A DNA stretch of 41,004 nt from the NCBI GenBank assembly GCA_021849595.1, contig JAJZSR010000005.1:1-41004 (forward strand), read 5' to 3'. Positions 23,340 through 32,681 of the stretch are shown in pieces. The notes below the pieces were generated by a model. That model was not told where the DNA came from and did not search any database. It saw nothing but the letters and a program-made list of their open reading frames with translations. Made by a program: the position numbers and the translations under genes. How positions within the stretch are numbered: position 1 is the stretch's first letter; each line of letters opens with the position of its first letter. Origin of the DNA: Pseudomonadota bacterium (GTDB taxonomy: Bacteria > Pseudomonadota > Gammaproteobacteria > Burkholderiales > Thiobacillaceae).

Positions 23340-23665
23340 CCCATAAATCCCTGATCTGCGTTTGAAAGGGTACGGCGCGGGAGTTCCCGCCGGCTTCCTT
23401 CAACGCCTACTGCCCTGAGTCGGAAATTTGTTACTGAAAAATGTCGAATATCGCCGCCATACTTTGGCGCCGTGCTCGCGAGGTGTTCCACCTCGCTGCG
23501 CGCGACTTCGCGTCTGACAGCGATATCGCCATTTTTCGATGGTGCTTCAACCCTCCCGAATATATTCCACAAACTTCCGACCAGGACACTAGCGACAGCA
23601 TACCCGCCCGTAACCGCCGCCGCACTTCCGCTACAATCGGCGCTCCCTCACGGACGAGCACAGCC
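23340..23665. promoter_or_regulatory. Divergent tas / purT intergenic region
   Basis: This 326-bp stretch contains no convincing gene. The purT frame stays open upstream to 23441, but that extension is Arg/Ser-rich and unlike the PurT N-terminus. TACAAT at 23632-23637, 29 bp before the purT ATG, is a good -10 without a recognisable -35. A short perfect inverted repeat, GCGGGAGTTCCCGC, lies near 23375-23390, close to the tas start. Confidence 0.4.
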
Positions 23666-24865
23666 ATGAAGATCGGCACCCCGCTTTCCCCTTCCGCCAC
23701 CCGCGTCATGCTGCTGGGCGCCGGCGAGCTGGGCAAGGAAGTGATCATCGCCTTGCAGCGCCTGGGCGTGGAGGTCGTCGCCGTGGACCGCTACCCCGGC
23801 GCTCCGGGGCACCAAGTCGCTCATCGCGCCCATGTGATCAACATGACCGATGCCGCGGCGCTGCGCGCCCTGGTGGAAAGAGAGCGCCCGCATCTCATCG
23901 TCCCGGAAATCGAGGCCATCGCCACCGAGGAGCTTCTGCGCATCGAGGATGCCGGCCTGGCCCAGGTGATCCCCACGGCGCGGGCGGCCTGGCTTACCAT
24001 GAACCGCGAAGGCATCCGCCGCCTCGCCGCGGAGGAGCTGGGGCTGCCCACCTCGCCCTACCGCTTCGCCGATTCCCTGGCGGAACTGCAGGCGGCCATT
24101 GACGACGGCATCGGCTATCCTTGCCTGGTGAAACCAGTCATGTCTTCCTCGGGCAAGGGGCAAAGCCGCATCGACAGCCCTGCCGAAGTCGCCGCAGCCT
24201 GGGACTACGCCATGAGCGGCGGCCGCGTGGGAGGCGGACGCGTGATCGTGGAAGGCTTTATCGACTTCGACTACGAGATCACCCAGCTTACCGTGCGCGC
24301 GAAAAATGCCGTCGGAACCACGGAGACCCATTTCTGCGCACCCATCGGCCATGTGCAAGTAAGGGGCGACTATGTCGAATCCTGGCAGCCCCAGCCCATG
24401 AGCGATGCGGCTTTGCGGGAAGCCCGCCGCATCGCCCGGGCGGTGACCGACAATCTCGGGGGGCTGGGTATTTTCGGCGTCGAGCTGTTCGTCAAGGGCG
24501 ACCGGGTCTGGTTCTCGGAAGTCTCGCCGCGCCCCCACGACACCGGCTTGGTCACGCTGGCCGGCCAGCGGCTGAGCGAATTCGAACTGCATGCGCGCGC
24601 CATCCTGGGCCTGCCGGTGGACGTCACCCTGCGGCGCCCGGCGGCCTCCGCCGTGATTTACGGCGGCGTGGACGCCGCAGGCATCGTGTTTGACGGCGTG
24701 GCCGAGGCGCTGCAAATGCCGGAATCCGACCTGCGCCTGTTCGGCAAGCCGGAGAGCTTTGTGCGCCGGCGCATGGGCGTCGCCGTGGCCTGCGGCGACA
24801 GCGTCGAAGAAGCACGCCGGCGCGCGCAAGAATGCGCCCGGCGCGTACGTCCCCAAGCTGCGTGA
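23666..24865 (+). CDS. purT: Formate-dependent phosphoribosylglycinamide formyltransferase PurT
   Basis: This 399-aa ATP-grasp enzyme makes formyl-GAR from GAR, formate and ATP in purine synthesis without folate. Characteristic PurT segments are [62 protein letters not shown], the ATP-grasp loop [60 protein letters not shown], and the C-terminal [15 protein letters not shown]. Length and order match E. coli PurT (392 aa). The ATG is chosen at the start of homology ([14 protein letters not shown]). It converges with clsB, 25 bp away. Confidence 0.95.
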   Translation: MKIGTPLSPSATRVMLLGAGELGKEVIIALQRLGVEVVAVDRYPGAPGHQVAHRAHVINMTDAAALRALVERERPHLIVPEIEAIATEELLRIEDAGLAQVIPTARAAWLTMNREGIRRLAAEELGLPTSPYRFADSLAELQAAIDDGIGYPCLVKPVMSSSGKGQSRIDSPAEVAAAWDYAMSGGRVGGGRVIVEGFIDFDYEITQLTVRAKNAVGTTETHFCAPIGHVQVRGDYVESWQPQPMSDAALREARRIARAVTDNLGGLGIFGVELFVKGDRVWFSEVSPRPHDTGLVTLAGQRLSEFELHARAILGLPVDVTLRRPAASAVIYGGVDAAGIVFDGVAEALQMPESDLRLFGKPESFVRRRMGVAVACGDSVEEARRRAQECARRVRPQAA

Positions 24866-24890
24866 AAGCGAGGCGACAGGCTGCCCGGCT

Positions 24891-26081
24891 TCAGTGCCGC
24901 CGGCGCCGCGGGGAATCAAAGCCCCAGTAGCCGGAAAAGCCCACCAGATGTCGTACCACGCCGTAGGCCAGCCAGGCGAGCAGACGCCCATGCCAGGGCC
25001 GGCGGCGCCAGTGATCGGGATTGACCGGACGGGCATGGGTGGCGATCTGGGCCTCGAGACGTTGCCTGAGCTGGGCGGCGAAATCCGGATCGTCGAACGC
25101 CACGTTGGCTTCGCGCGCAACCAGCAGGCTAAAAGGGTCGATGTTGCTGGAGCCTATCGTGCACCAGCGACTGTCCACCACCGCTACCTTGGCGTGCAGC
25201 AGCGCGGCGCGGTATTCATGGATCTCCACCCCGGCCGCCAGGAGATCGCCGTACAGGGCACGGCTGGCCAGATATTCGACGATGTGGTCGACGCGCCCCT
25301 GCAGCAGCAGGCGCACACGCACGCCGCTCATGGCCGCCGCCTTGAGGGCGCGCCGGAATCGGCGCCCCGGCACGAAGTAGGCATTGGCAATGAGCACTTC
25401 GTCGCGCGCCGAAAGGATGGCCTCCAGATAAGCCCGCTCGATGCTGAAGCGGTGGCGCAGATTGTCGCGCCAGAGAAACAACGCCGCGATCGGCCCGGCC
25501 GCGCGCGGCGCAGGAGCGTGCACCGGCGGGTCACGCCCGAGCGCGCCCAGACGGGTCCAGTTGACCGCCCGCCAAAGGCTGCGCATGGTGGCCCGGATGC
25601 CGGCGACGAGGGGGCCTTCCACTTGCACCGCATAATCGAGGCGGGGAACCGTCTGGCGCGGGAAATCATAATCGCTTTGCAGATTGATGCCGCCCACGAA
25701 GGCGACCCGGCCATCCGCCACCGCGAGCTTGCGGTGCAGGCGCCGCAACTGCAGCCGGTTCCAATGCAGGAAACGGTAGGGTCGATAAAGATATACGCGC
25801 AGCCCGGCCTGCCGCCAGGCTTCGATCTGCACCTGATCCAGATGGCGCGAGCCGAAGCCGTCCACCAGCATGTACACCGCCACGCCGCGCCGCGCCGCCG
25901 CCAGCAGGGCCTCGATGATCGGCTGCCCGGCCTCGTCGAGCTTGAGAATATAGGTTTCCAGGAGTATTTCCCACTCGGCCGCCTCGATGGCGTCGCGCAG
26001 GGCGGGGAAAAACTCGGCGCCGTTTTCCAGCAGGCGCGCGCTGTGCCCCGCGACAAATCGGGGCCCTGCCGATCCCCGCAT
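24891..26081 (-). CDS. clsB: Cardiolipin synthase ClsB-type phospholipase D family protein
   Basis: The 396-aa protein has two HKD catalytic motifs: HRKLAVADG (His116, Lys118, Asp123) followed by GGIN, and LHAKVAVVD (His296, Lys298, Asp303) followed by GSSNID. This is the phospholipase D fold of cardiolipin synthases, and the absence of N-terminal membrane helices together with the YbhP-type neighbour points to ClsB (YbhO). The frame extends to 26135, but the ATG at 26081 shares its A with the stop codon of the upstream ybhP-like gene (TGATG), which indicates coupled translation. It transfers a phosphatidyl group to make cardiolipin at the inner membrane. Confidence 0.92.
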   Translation of the reverse strand: MRGSAGPRFVAGHSARLLENGAEFFPALRDAIEAAEWEILLETYILKLDEAGQPIIEALLAAARRGVAVYMLVDGFGSRHLDQVQIEAWRQAGLRVYLYRPYRFLHWNRLQLRRLHRKLAVADGRVAFVGGINLQSDYDFPRQTVPRLDYAVQVEGPLVAGIRATMRSLWRAVNWTRLGALGRDPPVHAPAPRAAGPIAALFLWRDNLRHRFSIERAYLEAILSARDEVLIANAYFVPGRRFRRALKAAAMSGVRVRLLLQGRVDHIVEYLASRALYGDLLAAGVEIHEYRAALLHAKVAVVDSRWCTIGSSNIDPFSLLVAREANVAFDDPDFAAQLRQRLEAQIATHARPVNPDHWRRRPWHGRLLAWLAYGVVRHLVGFSGYWGFDSPRRRRH

Positions 26082-26845
26082 CAGGGCCGCTGCAGCGTGG
26101 CGGTCAGCGCCGCGTGATCGGACAGCCGCCGCCAATCCCGCCCGGAATGGACTTCCGCCGCTTCCACCTGCAAATCACGCACATAGATGCGGTCCAGATG
26201 CAAAAGCGGAACGAGGGCCGGAAAGCTGCGCGCCGGACGGCCCTGACGGATCTGGAATGCATCCCGCAAACCCAGATTGGCCCCCAGATAACGGCAGGCA
26301 CGCACCCGCCAGTCGTTGAAGTCCCCGGCAAGAATAAGCGGATCGCCGGCAGGCACCTCTTCCAGGATGCGGCTGCGGATCATGTCCAACTGGCGCCGCC
26401 GCCCACCCTCAGTCAGCCCCAAGTGGACATTGATGGCATGCAGCGGCCGCTTCCAGCCCGGCACCGCGATATGGCAATGCAGCATGCCGCGCGACTCTAG
26501 GCTGTGGGCCGAGATGTCCTCGTTATCCCACTGCACAATGGGAAAACGCGACAGGATGGCATTGCCATGATGACCCTCGTCGTACACGGCATTACGGCCG
26601 TAGGCATAGTCCTGCCAAACGCTGTCGGCGAGAAACTCATGTTGCGGCTGGCCGGGCCAGTGCGGAAAGCGTTGCGGATGGGCCTCGTGGTCACCCAACA
26701 CCTCCTGCAGAAAGACAATATCGGCGCCCAGCAGCCGCAGCCTTTCCTTGAGTTCGTGAACAATCAGGCGGCGGTTGAACTGGGACAGGCCCTTGTGGAT
26801 GTTGTAGCTGGCGACCCGGATGGAGCTGGTGGTCATGGCATGCAT
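26081..26845 (-). CDS. ybhP: YbhP-like endonuclease/exonuclease/phosphatase family protein
   Basis: The 254-aa protein has the EEP fold. Motifs are VASYNIHKGLSQFN, FLQEV (metal-binding Glu), GNAILSRFP, INVHLGLTEGGRRRQ, ILAGDFNDWR (catalytic Asp/Asn), LDRIYV and the terminal LSDHAALTATL (His). In E. coli ybhP lies next to ybhO (clsB), and the same order is found here with overlapping start/stop codons, so a role in lipid headgroup metabolism is often supposed; the substrate is unknown. A second in-frame ATG at 26836 (MTTSSIRV...) is equally possible, as neither has a ribosome site. The nudB gene lies 18 bp upstream. Confidence 0.87.
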   Translation of the reverse strand: MHAMTTSSIRVASYNIHKGLSQFNRRLIVHELKERLRLLGADIVFLQEVLGDHEAHPQRFPHWPGQPQHEFLADSVWQDYAYGRNAVYDEGHHGNAILSRFPIVQWDNEDISAHSLESRGMLHCHIAVPGWKRPLHAINVHLGLTEGGRRRQLDMIRSRILEEVPAGDPLILAGDFNDWRVRACRYLGANLGLRDAFQIRQGRPARSFPALVPLLHLDRIYVRDLQVEAAEVHSGRDWRRLSDHAALTATLQRP

Positions 26846-26863
26846 GATAGCAAGGTGCCGCTG

Positions 26864-27325
26864 CTACTCAAGCAGCCTGCGTATGGCCGCCGCGTTGCTC
26901 GGAGAAAAACACAGCGCCGCCGCCTCCGCCGCCGGCAGCCACCGGCGGGCAAGATGCTCGCCGGGGCTCAGCCGCACCGGCATGGGCCGCGGCAGGCGCA
27001 TGCCGAACACGTGCTCGGTATTGTGCGTGGTGCCCGGCGCGTAACGATGGCGGTAGCAGGCAAAAATTTCGTACACATTGCTGTATCCCCAGGAGACGGG
27101 CGGATAGGCGGTCACGTCCAAACCCGTTTCCTCAGCCACTTCGCGCCGGGCGGTGTCCTGCAGGCTCTCCCCCGCCTCGCGCGAGCCGGTCACGGACTGC
27201 CACCATCCCGGATGATCGGCCCGCTCCAGCAGCAGTACCTGGCCGTCATCAGCATGGACGACCACCAGCACGGATTCGGGCAGCTTATAAGGCTTCAGTT
27301 GCGGCTCCTTTTGGCCGTAGTACAT
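26864..27325 (-). CDS. nudB: NudB-type Nudix hydrolase (dihydroneopterin triphosphate diphosphatase)
   Basis: The 153-aa product has a complete Nudix box, G47-x5-E-x7-REVAEETGL, in the segment GSREAGESLQDTARREVAEETGL. Flanking family features are KLPESVLVVVH near the N-terminus, LLLERADHPGWWQSVTGS, and NTEHVFGMRLP. This matches NudB, which removes pyrophosphate from dihydroneopterin triphosphate in folate synthesis. The position in the aspS neighbourhood is also typical. It is followed by ybhP and clsB on the same strand with very short gaps, suggesting a three-gene unit. Confidence 0.9.
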   Translation of the reverse strand: MYYGQKEPQLKPYKLPESVLVVVHADDGQVLLLERADHPGWWQSVTGSREAGESLQDTARREVAEETGLDVTAYPPVSWGYSNVYEIFACYRHRYAPGTTHNTEHVFGMRLPRPMPVRLSPGEHLARRWLPAAEAAALCFSPSNAAAIRRLLE

Positions 27326-27379
27326 TTATACGATGAGGTTGCATAACGATAAAGGTTTCACAGAGGAAGAGAGATAGCC

Positions 27380-27889
27380 ATGGACAGCCGGACACGCTTC
27401 GCCCTTACCCCCAAGGGGCGTGAGGAAAGGCTCAAGCCCACCCATGCCCTGCGGCCGCGTTGCCGGCAGTTGCTGTTCGTTCTGGACGGCCAAATGAGCC
27501 TGGGCCAACTGCGCGAACATTTCAAGACATTTGCCGATTTGGAAGACAATCTTCTGCGGCTCGCCGAAATGGGCTTCATCGCCGCCCAGGAGGTCGCTCC
27601 CCCGAGGCCCGGCGAGCACGATGACCTGGTCGACAAGATCAATACCGCGCTGCAGCACACCGCCCCGCCCGAACAGAACCGCTTCGAGCATGCCCGGCAA
27701 CAGGCCGTGGACATCATGGTATCGCTGTTCGGAGCCAACACCCCACATGTCGCCAAGCTGAAGTACGCCGTCGACGAAGCCGGCCTGCTCGCCGAAGTGG
27801 CCGCCTGCAAGCGCATATTGGGGGCGGTGGCGAGCGCCTCCAAAGCGGAACTGTTCGAACAGAGCGTGCTCAAGGCCCTTAAGGGCTGA
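27380..27889 (+). CDS. Hypothetical winged-helix-like protein, 169 aa
   Basis: I do not know its function. The N-terminal 70 residues (RFALTPKGREERLKPTHALRPRCRQLLFVLDGQMSLGQLREHF, then LLRLAEMGFI) have the look of a small winged-helix domain found in uncharacterised betaproteobacterial proteins. The C-terminal 90 residues are helical and start after a Pro-rich linker (APPRPGEHDD). AGGAAGAGAG precedes the ATG. Its TGA abuts the aspS stop on the other strand (shared TGATCA at 27887-27892), leaving no room for a separate terminator. It is divergent from nudB (54-bp gap). Confidence 0.75.
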   Translation: MDSRTRFALTPKGREERLKPTHALRPRCRQLLFVLDGQMSLGQLREHFKTFADLEDNLLRLAEMGFIAAQEVAPPRPGEHDDLVDKINTALQHTAPPEQNRFEHARQQAVDIMVSLFGANTPHVAKLKYAVDEAGLLAEVAACKRILGAVASASKAELFEQSVLKALKG

Positions 27890-29674
27890 TCAGTCCGGCC
27901 CGCCTGCCGGCTGGCGCAGACGGATGTGCAGTTCGCGCAACTGTTTCTCGTCTACGGCGTTGGGGGCGCTGGTCATCAGGTCGTTGGCGCGCTGGGTCTT
28001 GGGGAAAGCAATGACGTCGCGGATGGATTCCGCGCCCGCCATGAGCGCCACCAGGCGATCGAGGCCAAAGGCCAGACCGCCGTGCGGCGGCGCCCCATAT
28101 TGCAGGGCGTCCAGCAGGAAGCCGAATTTGCTGCGCTGCTCCTCGGCGCCGATGTTGAGGGCGTCGAAAACCTTTTCCTGCACGTCCTCACGATGTATGC
28201 GGATGGAGCCGCCGCCGATCTCCCAGCCGTTCAGCACCATGTCGTAGGCCCGCGACAGGCAAGCCCCCGGGTTGCTGACCAGCATGTCCTCGTGCCCTGG
28301 CCTGGGGGCGGTAAAGGGATGGTGCAGGGCCACCCAGCGATTGGCTTCCTTGTCGAATTCGAAGGCAGGAAAATCCACCACCCAGAGCGGCTTCCATTCC
28401 TGCACCGCGTAGCCTTTCTCGTGCCCAATCTTGGCCCGCAAGGCGCCCAAGGCGTCGTTGACGATCTTGGCCTCGTCAGCGCCGAAGAAGATCAGGTCGC
28501 CGTTCTGCGCCCCCGTGCGCGCCAGCACTTCACCCAGCGCGACATCGTGGAGATTCTTGACGATGGGCGATTGCAAGCCGTCGCGCCCTTTTTCCCGCTC
28601 GTTGACCTTGATCCAGGCCAGCCCCTTGGCCCCGTAGATCTTGACGAATTCAGTGTAGCCGTCGATTTCGCCGCGGCTGAATTCCCCACCGCGGGGAATC
28701 CTGAGCGCCGCCACGCGGCCGTCGGGGTTGTTGGCCGGGCCGGCAAACACTTTGAAATCGACGTCCTTCATCACCTCGGTCAGCTCGGTAAGCTCCAGAC
28801 TCACGCGCAGGTCGGGCTTGTCGGAGCCATAACGCGACATGGCCTCGTGCCAGGTGATGCGTGGGAACGGGTCGGGCAGGGCGACGTCCAGCACTGAGCG
28901 GAAGGTCGCGCGGATCATGCCCTCCACCAGCCCCATGACGTCCTCTTCGTCGACGAAGGACATCTCCAGGTCCACCTGGGTGAATTCGGGCTGACGGTCG
29001 GCGCGCAAATCCTCGTCGCGGAAGCATTTGGTGATCTGGAAATAGCGGTCATAGCCCGCCACCATGAGCAGTTGCTTGAACAGTTGCGGCGATTGCGGCA
29101 GGGCGTAGAACATGCCGCTGTGCACGCGCGAGGGCACCAGGTAATCGCGCGCGCCCTCGGGCGTGGAGCGCGTGAGCATGGGAGTCTCGACCTCGATGAA
29201 ACCCTGCTGATCCAGATAGTCGCGCATGGCCTTGGCGACCCGGTAGCGCAGTTTCATGTTCTGCTGCATGGGCTCGCGCCGCAGATCGAGGTAGCGGTAA
29301 GTCAGACGGGTGTTTTCGTTGATGTTGTCCTCGTCGATCTGGAACGGCGGCGTGGCCGCGCTGTTGAGGATTTCGATGTCCTGCGCCAGGACTTCCACCT
29401 CGCCGGTCGCCAGGTGGGGATTCACCGTCCCCTCCGGCCGATGCCGCACCAACCCGGCAATGCGCAGCACATATTCGCTGCGCACCTCTTCGGCACGGTG
29501 GAAACCCTCCCCCATGTCCGGGTCGCAGACGATCTGCACGAGGCCATCGCGGTCGCGCAGGTCGATGAAAATCACGCCGCCATGGTCGCGCCGCCGATGC
29601 GCCCAGCCGCAGAAGGTGACCGTCTGGCCGATGTGCGCGGCGTCGACGCCGCCGCAGGTGTGGGTACGCATCAT
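27890..29674 (-). CDS. aspS: Aspartyl-tRNA synthetase, probably non-discriminating
   Basis: This 594-aa bacterial-type class II synthetase has an N-terminal OB-fold ([24 protein letters not shown]), class II motif 2 ([24 protein letters not shown]), the GAD insertion domain around 300-400, and motif 3 ([13 protein letters not shown]). Residue 31 is His (RRRDHGG), where discriminating enzymes such as the E. coli one have Leu; His31 is a known mark of AspRS that also charges tRNA-Asn. The cell would then need GatCAB, which is not in the window. Its ATG overlaps the DUF502 stop (ATGA), so translation is probably coupled. Confidence 0.95.
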   Translation of the reverse strand: MMRTHTCGGVDAAHIGQTVTFCGWAHRRRDHGGVIFIDLRDRDGLVQIVCDPDMGEGFHRAEEVRSEYVLRIAGLVRHRPEGTVNPHLATGEVEVLAQDIEILNSAATPPFQIDEDNINENTRLTYRYLDLRREPMQQNMKLRYRVAKAMRDYLDQQGFIEVETPMLTRSTPEGARDYLVPSRVHSGMFYALPQSPQLFKQLLMVAGYDRYFQITKCFRDEDLRADRQPEFTQVDLEMSFVDEEDVMGLVEGMIRATFRSVLDVALPDPFPRITWHEAMSRYGSDKPDLRVSLELTELTEVMKDVDFKVFAGPANNPDGRVAALRIPRGGEFSRGEIDGYTEFVKIYGAKGLAWIKVNEREKGRDGLQSPIVKNLHDVALGEVLARTGAQNGDLIFFGADEAKIVNDALGALRAKIGHEKGYAVQEWKPLWVVDFPAFEFDKEANRWVALHHPFTAPRPGHEDMLVSNPGACLSRAYDMVLNGWEIGGGSIRIHREDVQEKVFDALNIGAEEQRSKFGFLLDALQYGAPPHGGLAFGLDRLVALMAGAESIRDVIAFPKTQRANDLMTSAPNAVDEKQLRELHIRLRQPAGGPD

Positions 29675-30294
29675 GGGAATAGCTTCCTGGAAGTTTTTTG
29701 CTCGGCGGGCGTCGCCACGCCCATGGAGACGATGTATTTGAGCGCGACGTCAACGCTGATGGGCAATTCGCGGGTTTCGCTTTTTTTCACGTAGAAATAA
29801 AAGCCGTTCACCGGGCTGGGTGTGGTGGGGATAAACACCCCGACATGCTCCTCCTCCAATTTTTCGCCGACCTCCGTCGGCACATTGGTCTGAAAGGCGA
29901 GGCTCCAGGCTTCGGGATGCGGGTAGCGCACCAGCAGCACCTTTCTGAAGGCATGGCCGTCGCTCGACAGCAAGGTGTCTGACACCTGCTTGACGCTGGT
30001 ATAAATCGACTTGACGATGGGAATGCGCATGAGCACGGCTTCCCATATCGCCACCAGTCGCTTGCCGATGATATTGGCCGTCAGCAGGCCGGTGAGGAAG
30101 ATCACCAGCAGGGTCAGGATGGCCCCCAGGCCGGGAATCTGGCGGCCCAGCCAGACTTCCGGCCGCCAGTGCGGCGGCAACAGGAGCAGGGTCTGGTCCA
30201 TGGTGCCGACGATCAGGTCCAGCACCCACAGGGTGATGGCCAACGGCACCCAGATCAGCAGGCCGGTGATGAAATAACGCTTCAAGTATTGCAT
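29671..30294 (-). CDS. DUF502 family membrane protein
   Basis: This 207-aa protein has two strong hydrophobic segments, [23 protein letters not shown] near the N-terminus and [19 protein letters not shown] around 60-78. A conserved soluble part follows: [39 protein letters not shown] and [17 protein letters not shown]. This is the DUF502 pattern, function unknown. The frame begins at 30324 inside a terminator-like hairpin, so the ATG at 30294 (MQYLKRYFI) is preferred. The gene lies between fmdB and aspS, an order common in Betaproteobacteria, and overlaps aspS by 4 bp. Confidence 0.9.
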   Translation of the reverse strand: MQYLKRYFITGLLIWVPLAITLWVLDLIVGTMDQTLLLLPPHWRPEVWLGRQIPGLGAILTLLVIFLTGLLTANIIGKRLVAIWEAVLMRIPIVKSIYTSVKQVSDTLLSSDGHAFRKVLLVRYPHPEAWSLAFQTNVPTEVGEKLEEEHVGVFIPTTPSPVNGFYFYVKKSETRELPISVDVALKYIVSMGVATPAEQKTSRKLFP

Positions 30295-30304
30295 GGCATG
30301 TCCG

Positions 30305-30333
30305 CCAAAATAAACGCCGGGCAATGCCCGGCG
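30305..30333 (-). terminator. Rho-independent terminator after the FmdB-type gene
   Basis: CGCCGGGC-AAT-GCCCGGCG (30315-30333) is a perfect 8-bp GC stem with a 3-nt loop. Read on the minus strand it is followed by TTTATTTT. It lies 22 bp after the FmdB-type stop codon and just before the DUF502 ATG, so it would end or attenuate transcription between these genes. Confidence 0.75.
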
Positions 30334-30354
30334 CTTAACGAGGCACGACCTCTC

Positions 30355-30606
30355 TCAACTGCAGGCCGGACAGCCGCCGGCGCCGCAGGCAGGCGCGGGG
30401 GCCTCTTCCTTCTTGGGCGCCGCACCGCCCTTGAAATCGGTGGCATACCACCCCCCGCCCTTCAACTGGAAACCGGCAGCGGTGATTTGCTTGGCAAAGC
30501 TCTCCGCGCCGCAGGCGGGGCAGGTGGTCAGGGGGGCATCGGACATTTTCTGCATGACGTCGGCGGTATGGCCGCAGGCGCTGCAACGATAGGCGTAAAT
30601 CGGCAT
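30355..30606 (-). CDS. FmdB-family zinc-ribbon protein
   Basis: The 83-aa protein opens with the FmdB/CxxC_CxxC_SSSS signature MPIYAYRCSACGHTADVMQKMSD, then CPACGAESFAKQ. The two CxxC pairs form a zinc ribbon. The C-terminal tail is Ala/Pro/Gly-rich with two more cysteines (ACGAGGCPACS). The family is named after a putative regulator of formamidase, but its role in most bacteria is unknown. It has its own perfect TATAAT box upstream and a terminator downstream, so it is probably expressed on its own. It lies 50 bp downstream of the TonB-dependent receptor gene. Confidence 0.9.
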   Translation of the reverse strand: MPIYAYRCSACGHTADVMQKMSDAPLTTCPACGAESFAKQITAAGFQLKGGGWYATDFKGGAAPKKEEAPAPACGAGGCPACS

Positions 30607-30638
30607 GGTAGCGCTCCGCTAAAACGATAACTGGCTGA

Positions 30639-30644
30639 ATTATA
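30639..30644 (-). promoter_or_regulatory. -10 box (TATAAT) for the FmdB-type gene
   Basis: A perfect TATAAT reads on the minus strand 32 bp upstream of the ATG. The sequence 16-17 bp further upstream (CACTGG/TGCACT) is a poor -35. Recognised by pattern only. Confidence 0.45.
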
Positions 30645-30656
30645 AACCCCAAATGC

Positions 30657-32642
30657 CTACCAGTGCATGGACAGGCTGCCGTAATAGCGTCCGCCGAAGA
30701 CGTATTCGCGGCGGAACTCGGAATACGAGCCGGTCAGACTTTGCGCGACCACGGCCGCCTCCACGCCATGCCCAGCCCAGCGGAAGCGCCTGGCAAGCCG
30801 CGCATCGACCCGGGTGTAGGACTTGGTCCAATCCCCGTCCGAAAGCCACTTCATGGTGCCGTTGAAATAGGCACCCACGCTCGCCTGCCAGCCGTTGCCG
30901 AAGCGGTAGCTGGTCAGCAGGCTGCCGGTGGTGCGCGGCGCCGAGACGGCCACGTCGGGATCGGCGGCATTGACCTGGGCATCCGGGTAGGCAAACACGC
31001 GCGCCGCCGTGACCCAGACGTCGATATCGTTATGCGGCCGCCAGTGCGCTTCCAACTCGGCGCCGTGGATATCGATCGTGCCGGTGTTCTGGAATTGATC
31101 TATGCCCAGCACCGACGAAGTCGCCGGAACGACCGTGTTGACCGCGATGTAGTTGCGGAAAGTGTCGTAAAACACCCGCGCGTCCATGTCCAGGCCAAGC
31201 CCGGGAAACTGGGCGACATAGCCGATCTCGCGCGACAACAGGCGTTCCGGCTTGAGTCCTCGATTGGGAACCACAGCGACGTTGTCGCCATTGTTCTTGG
31301 TGTAATAAAAATTGTCTTCCTCATGAAAGGTGGGGGTGCGGTCCGCCACGGAAACCGCGAAGCGCAGCGTCTGCCCGGGCGCGAAGGTGTAATTCGCCGC
31401 CACCCTGGGAGAGACATCCGTGCCGGTGAAATAATGGTGCTCCACCATGGCCTCGCCCTGCACCACCCAGCGCTCCGCCGGCCGCCACTCAAGGTTAAGG
31501 TAGCCGCGCGTCAATACGCCGGAATAGGTGTCGGTAGTGCTGAAATAAGCCGGCGATGCGTCGGTTTCCTGGCGTAATTCCGCGCCCCACACCGCGCGCA
31601 GAGTCGGGCTCAGGCGGTGGCTCATCTGCGCATCGAGGTTGGTGCGGCTTTGCAGGATGTATAGGGGCAGCCCGAACGGAGGCAAGGCCAACGCCGTGTC
31701 GAAGCGATCGCGCGTGTAATAGAACTGCACGTACCACTCATCATCGGCACTCAGGATGCGGTGGTATTTGAGCTGCAGAAACCCCGCATAGACGTTTTCG
31801 GGACTGAATAGGCCCGGGGTGGGCGAAAACGTCCAGTTGCCCGTGGTTAGACCGAACTGCGCCATCACATCATCGGTATTGTTGACCTGCCAGTCCAGCC
31901 TGCCATTGGTGAAATAAGTCTTGGTCGTCTCGTCGGGATACACGGGCTTGCCCGAGTTGTCGTATCCCACACTGTTGAAGCGCTGGCGCTTCTGCGCCGA
32001 CACCGTGATGCGGTAGAGCGCCGGCCCCAGGCTGCCACCCTGGCGCAGCATGACGCCGCCCATGCCGTGGGTGCCGGCCTGGACCGAGCTGTAAAACCCA
32101 GGCGTCTGCCCGGCCGATTTGGTGATGATGTTGATGACCGCGAAAAAGGCATTGGAGCCGTAGGCGGCGGCGTTGGGACCGCGCACCACCTCGATGCGGT
32201 CGATATCCTCGATGGAAAGCGGAAGGTCGTTCCAATTCACCTCGCCGAAATTGGAGTTGTAAATGGAGCGGCCGTCCACCAACACCTGGTAGCGCCGGGA
32301 AAAGGCATCGGCGAAGCCGTGGTAGCCCACCGCCCAGGTATTGAGCCCGGAATCGGCCACCGAAAATCCCGGCACCAGCCTCAGCAGATCGGGGATATCG
32401 CGAAAGCCGGACGCCTTGATTTCCGCCTGGGTAATGACGGTAACTGCGGCAGGCGCATCTGCCACCGGCTGCGACAGGCGCGAGGCCGAGAGCACCACCG
32501 GCACGTCGGCAAAGAAAGCGGATTCCGTGACCGGCTGGTCGGCGTAGGCCTTCAAGGCGAGCGCGGCGGCAGCCCAAAACGCCGCGATCAAGGCACCGCG
32601 TCCGCACATGGCGCGCCACCCGCAGGGCGGGACTGTCCGCAA
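30657..32642 (-). CDS. TonB-dependent outer membrane receptor
   Basis: This 661-aa receptor has a signal peptide (MCGRGALIAAFWAAAALALKAYA around residues 12-34), an N-terminal plug (PVVLSASRLSQPVADAPAAVTVITQAEIKASGFRDIPDLLRLVPGF to about 160, including VEVVRGPNAAAYGSNAFFAVINI), and a beta-barrel rich in alternating aromatic strands. The last residues are YYGSLSMHW, so the terminal aromatic is Trp rather than Phe. The plug resembles cobalamin/siderophore receptors but the ligand is not readable. The start is TTG at 32642, supported by GGGGAGG 6 nt upstream, whereas the internal ATG at 32609 has no ribosome site. It lies 39 bp after ssb on the same strand. Confidence 0.88.
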   Translation of the reverse strand: MRTVPPCGWRAMCGRGALIAAFWAAAALALKAYADQPVTESAFFADVPVVLSASRLSQPVADAPAAVTVITQAEIKASGFRDIPDLLRLVPGFSVADSGLNTWAVGYHGFADAFSRRYQVLVDGRSIYNSNFGEVNWNDLPLSIEDIDRIEVVRGPNAAAYGSNAFFAVINIITKSAGQTPGFYSSVQAGTHGMGGVMLRQGGSLGPALYRITVSAQKRQRFNSVGYDNSGKPVYPDETTKTYFTNGRLDWQVNNTDDVMAQFGLTTGNWTFSPTPGLFSPENVYAGFLQLKYHRILSADDEWYVQFYYTRDRFDTALALPPFGLPLYILQSRTNLDAQMSHRLSPTLRAVWGAELRQETDASPAYFSTTDTYSGVLTRGYLNLEWRPAERWVVQGEAMVEHHYFTGTDVSPRVAANYTFAPGQTLRFAVSVADRTPTFHEEDNFYYTKNNGDNVAVVPNRGLKPERLLSREIGYVAQFPGLGLDMDARVFYDTFRNYIAVNTVVPATSSVLGIDQFQNTGTIDIHGAELEAHWRPHNDIDVWVTAARVFAYPDAQVNAADPDVAVSAPRTTGSLLTSYRFGNGWQASVGAYFNGTMKWLSDGDWTKSYTRVDARLARRFRWAGHGVEAAVVAQSLTGSYSEFRREYVFGGRYYGSLSMHW

Positions 32643-32681
32643 CTTTTTTCCTCCCCGGTATTTTTTGTTTTTTGGTGTTTT

